NCBI RefSeq assembly: GCF_015999265.1
Contig: NZ_JAEAGR010000015.1
Span: 1 to 64,000, forward strand
Reading direction: 5' to 3'
Source of the DNA: Mobilitalea sibirica
GTDB taxonomy: Bacteria > Bacillota > Clostridia > Lachnospirales > Lachnospiraceae
Length of the DNA stretch: 64,000 nucleotides
This document shows, piece by piece, positions 57,288 to 64,000 of this stretch. Under the pieces are notes generated by a model. It did no database searches, was not told the origin of the DNA, and saw only the letters and a list, made by a program, of their open reading frames with translations. Made by a program: the position numbers and the translations under genes. The number at the start of each line of letters is the position of its first letter. Position 1 is the first letter of the stretch.

Positions 57288-58052
57288 CTATAATCTATAA
57301 AATCTTTTTGCATTATCAGACGTAACTTTTACAACTGTCTCATAATCCATGTTCTTAATTCGGGCAATTTCTTTTGCTATATAAGTAAGATACAAGGAGT
57401 TATTTCTTTTTCCTCGATGAGGTACCGGAGCCAGATATGGACAGTCGGTTTCAAGAACCAGTTGTTCGAGAGGGGCATATTCCACTACCTCTTTTAACTT
57501 TCTCCCATTGGTAAAGGTGATTACTCCTCCTATTCCCAGATAAAATCCCATATTAAGATATTGCTTCGCCTGCTCTACTCCGTAACCAAAGCAATGGATG
57601 ATGGCCCCCATAGCCTCTGCTTTCGCTTCCTTCATCATTCCAAAGGTATCATTCGCAGCATCTCGGCTATGAATTACTAAAGGTAGCTCCAGTTCCTTAG
57701 CCATCTCCATCTGACGAACAAACCAGTTTTTTTGTGTTTTTCTGTCCGGAGTATCCCAATAATAATCCAAACCAATTTCACCGATTGCTAAGTTTTTAGG
57801 ATGCTTTGCTTTCTCCCTTAACCAGTGAAATCGCTCCTCATCTAAATCCATGGAGGAACCTGGGTGTATTCCTATTGCACCGTAGATATAAGAATACTTA
57901 TCCATAAGCTGGGTAATCTTATCCACCGTTTCAATACCGGAGCTTACATTAACCACATATTCAATTCCTTCTTTGGGTAATCGATCCAATAACTCCTCTC
58001 GATCTATATCAAATGCTTCGTCTTCGTAATGTGCATGTGTTTCAAATATCAT
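57288..58052 (-). CDS. TatD-family metal-dependent hydrolase
   Basis: 254 residues. THAHYEDEAF (5-14) with the first metal histidines, GEIGLDYYWDTPDR (about 91-104), and VLETDCPYLAPVPHRGKRN (about 199-217) with the late aspartate. TatD enzymes act as deoxyribonucleases or phosphodiesterases. Upstream of rsmA, an arrangement common in Firmicutes. Confidence 0.94.
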   Translation of the reverse strand: MIFETHAHYEDEAFDIDREELLDRLPKEGIEYVVNVSSGIETVDKITQLMDKYSYIYGAIGIHPGSSMDLDEERFHWLREKAKHPKNLAIGEIGLDYYWDTPDRKTQKNWFVRQMEMAKELELPLVIHSRDAANDTFGMMKEAKAEAMGAIIHCFGYGVEQAKQYLNMGFYLGIGGVITFTNGRKLKEVVEYAPLEQLVLETDCPYLAPVPHRGKRNNSLYLTYIAKEIARIKNMDYETVVKVTSDNAKRFYRL

Positions 58053-58176
58053 TTATCCAACCTCATTTTCTTATCAAATATAACGGCGTACTTATTTCAC
58101 CGATAATATAATTACCCATTATACACCAGCAATCGTCTTATTACAACCCGATTACATAATCAATTACCCCTATGAA

Positions 58177-58219
58177 TAAGAGCGACGTAAAATGGGATTA
58201 ACCATTCTCGACGCTCTTA
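58177..58219. repeat. Hairpin downstream of the small basic-protein gene
   Basis: TAAGAGCG (58177-58184) pairs with CGCTCTTA (58212-58219), with inner AATGG/CCATT. It lacks a good T run; a weak terminator of the small gene, or of TatD's neighbour, is possible. Confidence 0.5.
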
Positions 58220-58291
58220 GTGAGGGATTGTTATGATAGAACGAGACTTTTACCAAACCATTTAAGTTATTGCCTGCTGTTGTCCTTTTCT

Positions 58292-58447
58292 TTACTTAAA
58301 TCTGTATTTATGATCCTGTCTTCCAACTCCTTCTTTTCTCACATTGTGGTCTTGATTTTGATTTTCCGGTTTTACAGAGTTGGTTATGCTATTGAACTTT
58401 TCATTGAATTTTTTCTGCCTGTTTTTTTCTCGTTTCTCCTGATTCAT
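58292..58447 (-). CDS. Small highly charged protein (51 aa)
   Basis: 51 residues, MNQEKREKNRQKKFNEKFNS then a Q/N-rich, K/R/D-rich tail ending DHKYRFK. No larger reading frame covers it on either strand with a site, and GAGGTGA sits at the right distance from the ATG. It resembles the small clostridial protein family that I recall as CPC_1213 (lysine-rich, about 50 residues), without certainty. It lies 76 bp after the radical-SAM gene on the same strand. Confidence 0.6.
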   Translation of the reverse strand: MNQEKREKNRQKKFNEKFNSITNSVKPENQNQDHNVRKEGVGRQDHKYRFK

Positions 58448-58482
58448 TCTTATCACCTCAAAAAATAGTATGCTGATCTCTG

Positions 58483-58504
58483 CTTGAATTTATGTAAATT
58501 CAAG
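58483..58504. promoter_or_regulatory. Near-perfect palindrome upstream of the small gene
   Basis: CTTGAATTTA and TAAATTCAAG with a 2-nt centre. On the minus strand a CATACTA box, as in sigma-F/G promoters, lies about 20 bp further on, 18-20 bp before the ATG region of the small gene; spacing is not perfect, so sporulation control is only a possibility. Confidence 0.35.
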
Positions 58505-58523
58505 AAAGAAAAACCGCCTATGA

Positions 58524-59351
58524 TCAACAATTTCCTTCATATACATGTTTTAAATGCTTTCTGGCTACTTTGGCCAGATGGTATATGGTTTTTATCGGTG
58601 TCGACTCCTTATCCTGCATCTTCCACCTCGGAAAAAAACGAGAGATATGAAGAGGTATTTCAGGATGAAGGCCGGCTATCCATCGTGAAAGTGCTTCCAT
58701 CTCCTCTTCACTGTCATTTTTATCCGGTATAACTAGAGTAGTAACTTCTACGTGACAGTTCTTCGCTGCCATTTCAATCGACCTCTTAACCGTTTCTAAA
58801 TCCCCTCTAAGTTCCCGATAAAAAGCATCGGTAAAACCCTTCAAATCAATGTTAAGAGCATCAATATGTGGAAGCAGCTTACGAAATGGCTCCTCATTGA
58901 TATATCCATTAGTAACTACGATGTTTTTAAGGCCTTTTTGCTTTGCAAGGACAGAACAGTCATATACGTATTCATAACCAATCAACGGCTCATTATAGGT
59001 ATAAGCAATCCCAATATTATTCCTGCTTTGAAGTTCCAGCGCCTTATTAACCAGCTCCCCCGGACTTACAATATCCCCGGGATATTCATCTCCTCCGGAC
59101 ATAGAGATGTCACAGTTTTGGCAAAACGGACAGTTTAAATTGCATCCATAGCTACCTACAGATAAAATCCTGCTGCCGGGATAAAAGTGGTATATAGGTT
59201 TCTTCTCTATTGGATCTAACGCAATTGCCGTTATCTTGCCATAATTTTCACTTACCACTTTTCCGTTTTTATTTATTCTGCCATGGCATATACCTATTTG
59301 TCCCTCGTTTAACTTGCAATGATGGGGACATATCTCACATTCTAATTTCAT
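58524..59351 (-). CDS. amrS: AmmeMemoRadiSam system radical SAM enzyme
   Basis: 275 residues. The cluster motif GCNLNCPFCQNCDIS (about 70-84; CxxxCxxC) and an N-terminal CEICPHHCKLNEGQIG cysteine region are the family's hallmarks. With the fused Memo-AMMECR1 protein it forms the AmmeMemoRadiSam system, whose reaction is unknown. Its first 4 bp overlap the end of the previous gene (ATGA), so both are translated together. Confidence 0.93.
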   Translation of the reverse strand: MKLECEICPHHCKLNEGQIGICHGRINKNGKVVSENYGKITAIALDPIEKKPIYHFYPGSRILSVGSYGCNLNCPFCQNCDISMSGGDEYPGDIVSPGELVNKALELQSRNNIGIAYTYNEPLIGYEYVYDCSVLAKQKGLKNIVVTNGYINEEPFRKLLPHIDALNIDLKGFTDAFYRELRGDLETVKRSIEMAAKNCHVEVTTLVIPDKNDSEEEMEALSRWIAGLHPEIPLHISRFFPRWKMQDKESTPIKTIYHLAKVARKHLKHVYEGNC

Positions 59352-60733
59352 TTATGTCTCACCACCTCAAAGCGCTCCAGTCTTACTTCTTCATTCTCAT
59401 AAATACCGGCTTTTTTCTTAGCTATTGATACCTGTTGCTCTACCGTATCCACTCCCTCCAGATTAGGAAGAAGTAGTCCTCTCCTACGACCGGCCGATAC
59501 AATCACCCCATAACGCTCTACATCCAGTTCCTCCATGGAGGAGATTGGTTCCGGCTCTGCCAGGACATCAACGCTGTAAACCAGTTCCGATAACTCATGT
59601 TCACCGACCGGTGCAAATCGGGGATCCTCTACGGCAGCACTTACGGCATTTCGTAAAATCTCCTCCCCCACACTGTTCGTAACCGGAGCTATAGTTCCAA
59701 TGCAGCCTCGTAAGCTCCCGTGCTTTTTCAATGAAACAAATACTCCTGCCCTCTTTTTCACCATTTCCTCCGGCAAATCATCGGGAAGTTTTGCATATTT
59801 TCCTGTCTTTATATAAGTCTCCAAGGATAAACGGGCAAGTTTCACATACGTATCCTCGTATTTTTGCATTTCTCTGGCATAGGCCTTCTGTTTCTCTTCA
59901 AATATTTTATCAAAATTTCTCTCCTTATCTTCCCCTGTAAGTTCGAAGGAACATACACTGTAGCCAACTCCAAATGTCCCTTCATAAGACATAAACTTCG
60001 CTTTTACAGCTTTCGAATTTAAAGCTCCTGCCATAATGATAAAGGAACGTAAACCACATTCTGCTGCTGCTTCACAAAAGTCCGGTGTAAACTCCATAAA
60101 TTTAAGAAAATCTCCCTGTTTCATAGCTTCTGTTACTTCACGGTCAAACTGTGCTCCCTCCGGTGCTATTCCATAAGGCCCGTCCTCCTTCAGTTTATGG
60201 GATAGATCTCCGCTGGCAACAAATACAATCTTTCTATCCAGTTTTTCCGCTGTTGCAGTTATACATCTTCCCAGGCGATAATGGTCCGTAACGGAAAGTC
60301 CGGATAAACCAATCCGAACCAACTTATAATCCTTCAGATACCTATTAATAAAATACAAGGGTACCATGGTTCCATGATCCAGAGCTCGATCTTTTTCTCC
60401 CAAGGTACCGGCCTCTATGCCTTCTCTTTCTGCCGCCGCTTCCAATGCTTCTACAAAAAGCTCGTCATATGCAACCTGAAATTTAACATTACCTGCCCCA
60501 AATCTTTTCATATCCCCCTTAGCACCCTGTCCGGGAGAAATATGAAAATAGTCCGAATACATAATCGAATGGGGCGTGGTTAGAATAATTGTATCCGGCT
60601 TAAGTTCCGCGATCTGTTTTGCCACCTTATGATAGCTTTCAATCGTCTTACTTACCATTTTTTCCTCACCCTTTCCCACCTCAGGTATAATTAAAGGCGG
60701 ATGGGGTACGATAAATGCTCCTAATAAAGACAT
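59348..60733 (-). CDS. AmmeMemoRadiSam fusion: Memo-like (LigB-type) plus AMMECR1 domains
   Basis: 461 residues. Residues 1-265 resemble the Memo/class III extradiol dioxygenase fold (SLLGAFIVPHPPLIIPEVGKG; HGTMVPLYF; ASGDLSHKL). Residues about 290-455 form an AMMECR1 domain with the invariant LRGCIGT (about 356-362). In many genomes these are separate genes; here they are one. First gene of the two-gene operon with amrS. Confidence 0.93.
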   Translation of the reverse strand: MSLLGAFIVPHPPLIIPEVGKGEEKMVSKTIESYHKVAKQIAELKPDTIILTTPHSIMYSDYFHISPGQGAKGDMKRFGAGNVKFQVAYDELFVEALEAAAEREGIEAGTLGEKDRALDHGTMVPLYFINRYLKDYKLVRIGLSGLSVTDHYRLGRCITATAEKLDRKIVFVASGDLSHKLKEDGPYGIAPEGAQFDREVTEAMKQGDFLKFMEFTPDFCEAAAECGLRSFIIMAGALNSKAVKAKFMSYEGTFGVGYSVCSFELTGEDKERNFDKIFEEKQKAYAREMQKYEDTYVKLARLSLETYIKTGKYAKLPDDLPEEMVKKRAGVFVSLKKHGSLRGCIGTIAPVTNSVGEEILRNAVSAAVEDPRFAPVGEHELSELVYSVDVLAEPEPISSMEELDVERYGVIVSAGRRRGLLLPNLEGVDTVEQQVSIAKKKAGIYENEEVRLERFEVVRHK

Positions 60734-60927
60734 AACATCACCTACTTACTATTCATACTTATATACACATAACTATTTAGCTCTAGTCCTATATCTCGTA
60801 TTTACAATACCCGTTTTTTCTATATAACCTCTGACCATATAGATTCTACCTCTTTTCTCCCAATTATGCAATAAACCCAAATATCCTTTTATAAACCGGA
60901 CTATTCGGGTTTTAAGCTTATTCTTTC

Positions 60928-61734
60928 TTATATTTTCTCAGCTACAGCCATGATTAATTGCTCCTCGTCCTTCCTGTTTTGAACCTCTTCCTCCATAATC
61001 TCAATGATCTTAATCAGATTTCGTATGGATATCTTCCGTTCTACTAAAGTTGCTATAACTTTTTGAAGTAAGGCTAGAGGTATTTTATCAGGTATGACAC
61101 CTTTAATTACAGCGGGGTATTTATCTATCATATTGTCAACAAGAGTCTGTACCATCTGTCGGTTTAGTATCTTACTATAGTTTTCTATACATACCTTCTC
61201 CAATCGAGAACAAATAGACTCAAAGGTGAAATCTTCCTTAGCTACTATCTCCTCTGAATAAATCACCTTGTCATAGGCTAATATTCGGTACTCTAAGAAT
61301 CCTAACTCTTCATTATCCCGTATGCGAACTATGGGAACTAAAACCCCATATAACAAGGCCATTTTTTCTCTTAATACCCGAATTGTATTAAACTCGCTTT
61401 TACTCTCTTCCATAAAAATATCTACCAGTCCCTGACCCATTTCTATGACTAAAGGTTCTGCCAGTATTTTATCAAGAAGCTGTATCTTCTGTTTCACATC
61501 GTTACTTTCCGTTATCTTTTCTCCCTGCGTTTCTCTATGCAAAAGATAATCGATAGAGCAATTTAATATTTCTCCGATATAACATAGAAGTTCAATATCG
61601 GGGTAACCATTACCCCGTTCCCATTTTGAAACCGCCTGGGGCGTCACTCCTAATCTTGTTGCTAAATCTTCTTGCGTGTACCCTTTTTCTTTTCTTGCGA
61701 TGGCAAGCCTTTCATCAAAACCAATCAACCCCAT
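60928..61734 (-). CDS. XRE-family transcriptional regulator
   Basis: 268 residues from the ATG at 61734, which has GAGGG upstream (an upstream ATG at 61764 is unlikely). The first 65 residues hold a classical helix-turn-helix: RLGVTPQAVSKWERGNGYPD. The C-terminal 200 residues are helical and not recognised. Regulated genes unknown. Confidence 0.85.
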   Translation of the reverse strand: MGLIGFDERLAIARKEKGYTQEDLATRLGVTPQAVSKWERGNGYPDIELLCYIGEILNCSIDYLLHRETQGEKITESNDVKQKIQLLDKILAEPLVIEMGQGLVDIFMEESKSEFNTIRVLREKMALLYGVLVPIVRIRDNEELGFLEYRILAYDKVIYSEEIVAKEDFTFESICSRLEKVCIENYSKILNRQMVQTLVDNMIDKYPAVIKGVIPDKIPLALLQKVIATLVERKISIRNLIKIIEIMEEEVQNRKDEEQLIMAVAEKI

Positions 61735-61986
61735 ATCCCTCAGCCCTTTCGTATATAATACCATGATATTATCATACTAGGCCTTTAAAGTAAAACAACG
61801 CTATGTTGAGGTCCCTCTAAACCAATATCATACTTACAGCCGTTTCTAGCATATCTATATCTGAATAAATTATCTATTTATAAAATGATTTTCGAAACAC
61901 TCTTCCTATATCCTTAAACCCACCTGATATGGCAAACCATAATCCATTTACTTAGTTTATTATATTATTTTCCATCTAGAATCACA
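61735..61986. other. Region between the XRE gene and repeat C
   Basis: AT-rich, with no ORF or RNA recognised; the XRE promoter must lie here. Confidence 0.3.
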
Positions 61987-62211
61987 GGTACCCTGGCAAG
62001 GGAGCTAGATTGATTGACTTTATTATTTTTTAGTAGTACTTACTGAGGCTTTGAACGATTATGTCTGGAAAATGTCCATGGAGGGACATTTTAGGTGTAT
62101 GCGGCACGGATGCCGCTATACACCGACAGACAGTCCTAAGTTCAAAGCCGAGGTTTAGTACTACTTAAAAATGATAATCGGAAAACCAATCTAGCCCCTT
62201 GCCAGGGTACC
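61987..62211. repeat. Foldback repeat C, multi-branched
   Basis: The ends pair over about 25 bp with one bulge (61987-62012 with 62187-62211). A second stem (about 62026-62056 with 62140-62172) is nearly perfect; inside, hairpins at 62069-62092 (around TCCATGGA) and 62094-62124 (around GCACGGATGC) branch off. It has the same plan as element B. It starts 27 bp past the spmB stop. Confidence 0.75.
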
Positions 62212-62237
62212 GTCCCTAGAATTGACCACCTACCCTT

Positions 62238-62765
62238 TTAAAACACCAGCTTTGTAATAATTACACTTCCTACGACTCCCGCCAAGGTTGCAACCAAAGC
62301 ACCGGCCAGAGTATATCGCATCTTCTTAACCCCTGCTGCCACAAAATAAACAGCCATGGTATAGAATATGGTTTCTGTACTACTTAAAATAACGGAAACT
62401 AGCCTCCCCAGATAGGAATCCGGACCATACTCCTTAAAGATATCTAATAAAAGACCGGTTGCAGCAGATGAGGAAAACATCTTAACCAAAACCAAAGGAA
62501 CCAGTTCCGACGGAAAGTGTAGTATATCCGTTAAGGGTTTAATTAATTCCGATAGGATTACTAGGGCTCCTGACGCCCTTAAAACGCTCACAGCGATCAT
62601 TAAACCGATCAAGGTAGGCATGATATCTAAAACAACCTTAAAACCTTCCTTTGCGCCTTTAACGAATTCTTCATAGAGATTTGTCTTGGAAAGCAGTCCT
62701 AATCCTATAATATAAAAAAACACAAAAGGAATCATATAATCCGACAAATATATTAAAAATCTCAC
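62238..62765 (-). CDS. spmB: Spore maturation protein B
   Basis: 175 residues, about five predicted helices with a nucleoside-recognition (gate) type domain; IPFVFFYIIGLGLLS and the MFSSSAATGLLLDIFKEYGPDSYLG segment are typical of SpmB. GTG start after GGGGAGG. With SpmA it helps dehydrate the spore core and give heat resistance, from knowledge of Bacillus. 46 bp after spmA. Confidence 0.93.
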   Translation of the reverse strand: MRFLIYLSDYMIPFVFFYIIGLGLLSKTNLYEEFVKGAKEGFKVVLDIMPTLIGLMIAVSVLRASGALVILSELIKPLTDILHFPSELVPLVLVKMFSSSAATGLLLDIFKEYGPDSYLGRLVSVILSSTETIFYTMAVYFVAAGVKKMRYTLAGALVATLAGVVGSVIITKLVF

Positions 62766-62811
62766 GCTAATCCTCCCCTTTATAATACATTATGAATGCT
62801 TATCATAAATC

Positions 62812-63405
62812 CTATCGATACCCCTGTTTGTTACTTCTTTTTCTTGCTATGGTTGAAAAGATAACCCCTGCCAAAGTAGATACAAACGTGGCAACGATAC
62901 CGGCTCCAAGTATCTCTGCCGGATTTACAGAACCATATTGGCTTCGATAAGCTAAAATATTAACTGATATTAATTGAAGAGAGGAAATATTAATAATTAA
63001 TAATGTACACATATCACAACTAGCCACTTCAGAGTCGTGATTTAACTTTTTCAGCTCTTTCATGGCCATTAGACCCATCGGTGTTGCTGCCCACCCTAGG
63101 CCCAGAATATTCGCGATCATATTGGAAGCTATGTACTCATTAACAATATGACCCTTTGGAATATCCGGAAAAAGAAAATGTATGACCGGCTGAAGCGCTT
63201 TGGTAAAGGAAGCTACTAACCCACACTTTTTAGCAATTTGCATCATACCTGTCCACATTGCCATAATTCCCAGCATCGTGATACATAGTGCAACCGCTTC
63301 CTTAGACGAATTTATTGTAGCATTACTGATTTCTGCAATATTACCCTTCAAAACTCCGACAACAATTCCAATTATTATCATAAATCCCCAGAGATAACTT
63401 AACAT
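62812..63405 (-). CDS. spmA: Spore maturation protein A
   Basis: 197 residues. The pattern of helices, plus GMMQIAKKCGLVASFTKALQP and LGLGWAATPMGLMAMKELKKLN, is the SpmA signature with the gate-type domain. The ATG at 63405 has AGGCGGG eight bases upstream; a GTG at 63411 is the other possible start. First gene of spmAB. Confidence 0.93.
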   Translation of the reverse strand: MLSYLWGFMIIIGIVVGVLKGNIAEISNATINSSKEAVALCITMLGIMAMWTGMMQIAKKCGLVASFTKALQPVIHFLFPDIPKGHIVNEYIASNMIANILGLGWAATPMGLMAMKELKKLNHDSEVASCDMCTLLIINISSLQLISVNILAYRSQYGSVNPAEILGAGIVATFVSTLAGVIFSTIARKRSNKQGYR

Positions 63406-63764
63406 TAACACAACCCGCCTTTCACATAATGATATTATTTATTAACGTACAACATGTTTTTATTCTAATAAAGATACTCAAATAATCATTTGTACGCTTT
63501 CTTTAATAAACTATATTCTGAAAGTGGTATAAAATGTACTTTTTTCGTGGTTTTTATGGTAATACTTGCTTCCCTTTTACATTTATTGTTTAAAATGTGC
63601 TATGTTTTGACAAATATTTCAGTTGACTTTAAAATAACCCTATGATATATTATATAAATGCTACATACAAAAAATGTAAGATGAGGTGTATTCTCAATAC
63701 AAACGTTTTCGTATTTAGCAAAACTATTTTATTCCCCAATACACTTGAGAAAAGGAGGCCATTT
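63406..63764. other. Promoter region of the AbrB-type gene
   Basis: Two overlapping sigma-A promoters lie here (separate entries). No ORF or RNA was found; the spmA promoter probably also lies in this region on the minus strand. Confidence 0.4.
63607..63651 (+). promoter_or_regulatory. Two overlapping sigma-A promoters of the AbrB-type gene
   Basis: First: TTGACA (63607-63612), 17 bp, TAAAAT (63630-63635). Second: TTGACT (63623-63628), 17 bp, TATATT (63646-63651). The second -35 lies in the first's spacer, so they cannot both be used by one polymerase at a time. Confidence 0.65.
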
Positions 63765-64000
63765 ATGAAAAGTACAGGTATTGTAAGAAGGCTGGATGAG
63801 CTGGGTAGAATTACTCTTCCCATCGAGCTTAGAAGAACACTGGATGTTGGTGAAAGAGATCCTTTGGAAATTTTTGTCGATGAAGGCAGAATTATCCTTC
63901 AGAAGTATGAGCCTGCTGATATTTTTAACGGCAGCAAAGATAACTTAATTGATTATCACAACAAGAAAATTTCTAAGGATACCATCATTGAGCTTGCAAA
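63765..64000 (+). CDS. AbrB/SpoVT-type transition-state regulator, partial
   Basis: The first 78 codons run off the window. MKSTGIVRRLDELGRITLPIELRRTLD is the swapped-hairpin AbrB DNA-binding domain (DELGRITLPIELR core). AAAGGAGG precedes the ATG. It belongs to the AbrB/Abh/SpoVT family, which controls growth-phase and sporulation genes. The C-terminus, which would distinguish AbrB from SpoVT, is not included. Confidence 0.9.
   Translation, partial: MKSTGIVRRLDELGRITLPIELRRTLDVGERDPLEIFVDEGRIILQKYEPADIFNGSKDNLIDYHNKKISKDTIIELA

Noticed and set aside
58220-58468. Plus-strand 82-residue hydrophobic frame
   Set aside because: It is the reverse of the minus-strand 51-residue protein and its 3' region; the minus-strand frame has a good ribosome binding site and charge pattern, the plus one has none.

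Overview
The window reads as a chromosomal segment of a low-GC, endospore-forming, anaerobic Firmicute of class Clostridia, probably Lachnospiraceae. The grounds are sporulation genes (spmA/spmB, a CotS-like coat kinase, ytvI, a LysM-GH18 protein), an AbrB/SpoVT-type regulator, a short ProRS under a T-box, a long SRP RNA next to tadA, a radical-SAM activase of the anaerobic type, and several large proteins without recognisable family that look lineage-specific. Most genes lie on the minus strand. Genus is inference; no rRNA or tRNA gene was seen.

Layout. 0-5 kb: PrcB-like lipoprotein, then an ABC sugar-type import operon (binding protein, two permeases) that ends in an HlyD-like adaptor. 5-11 kb: clpB, LysM-GH18 protein, CBS-pair protein, membrane protein. 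11-13.4 kb (+): zinc-ribbon protein, unknown protein, azlCD. 13.5-17.2 kb: HD-GYP protein, cyclase, exonuclease III, HAD phosphatase, DUF951. 17.5-19 kb: hemolysin III-type protein, foldback repeats A and B, and a candidate 6S-like RNA. 19-31 kb: pgi, coiled-coil protein, PEGA protein, CotS-like kinase, cca, GNAT, T-box/proS, ytvI, and a CMP-kinase-like protein with a ParB-like tail. 31-34.5 kb: TM1266-family regulator plus an SsuABC-type transporter behind an unassigned structured leader RNA and a 98-bp tandem repeat. 34.5-41.5 kb: ArsR, two-component system, SAM riboswitch/metK, second HD-GYP gene with a small upstream ORF, murA. 42-52 kb: Ig-like protein, TPR/P-loop ATPase, orphan ABC ATPase, cyclic-nucleotide-binding-fold protein, ffs, tadA, activase, GNAT, unknown acidic-linker protein. 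52-58 kb: nested hairpin repeats, carB with a tandem hairpin array in its leader, rsmA, TatD. 58-64 kb: a small basic protein, the AmmeMemoRadiSam pair, an XRE regulator, foldback repeat C, spmBA and the start of an AbrB-type gene.

The most unusual content is non-coding. (1) Foldback elements at 18488-18723 and 61987-62211 share one multi-branched architecture and conserved hairpin loops although their outer stems have different but still complementary sequences, which suggests selection on structure; a 3' fragment lies at 18361-18453. (2) A 46-47 bp hairpin repeat sits four times directly upstream of the carB ribosome binding site and carries a copy of that site. (3) A leader RNA with its own promoter and terminator precedes the TM1266/ABC operon and matches no riboswitch class I could recall. 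(4) A second dispersed hairpin family occurs at 11535-11645 and 52347-52525.
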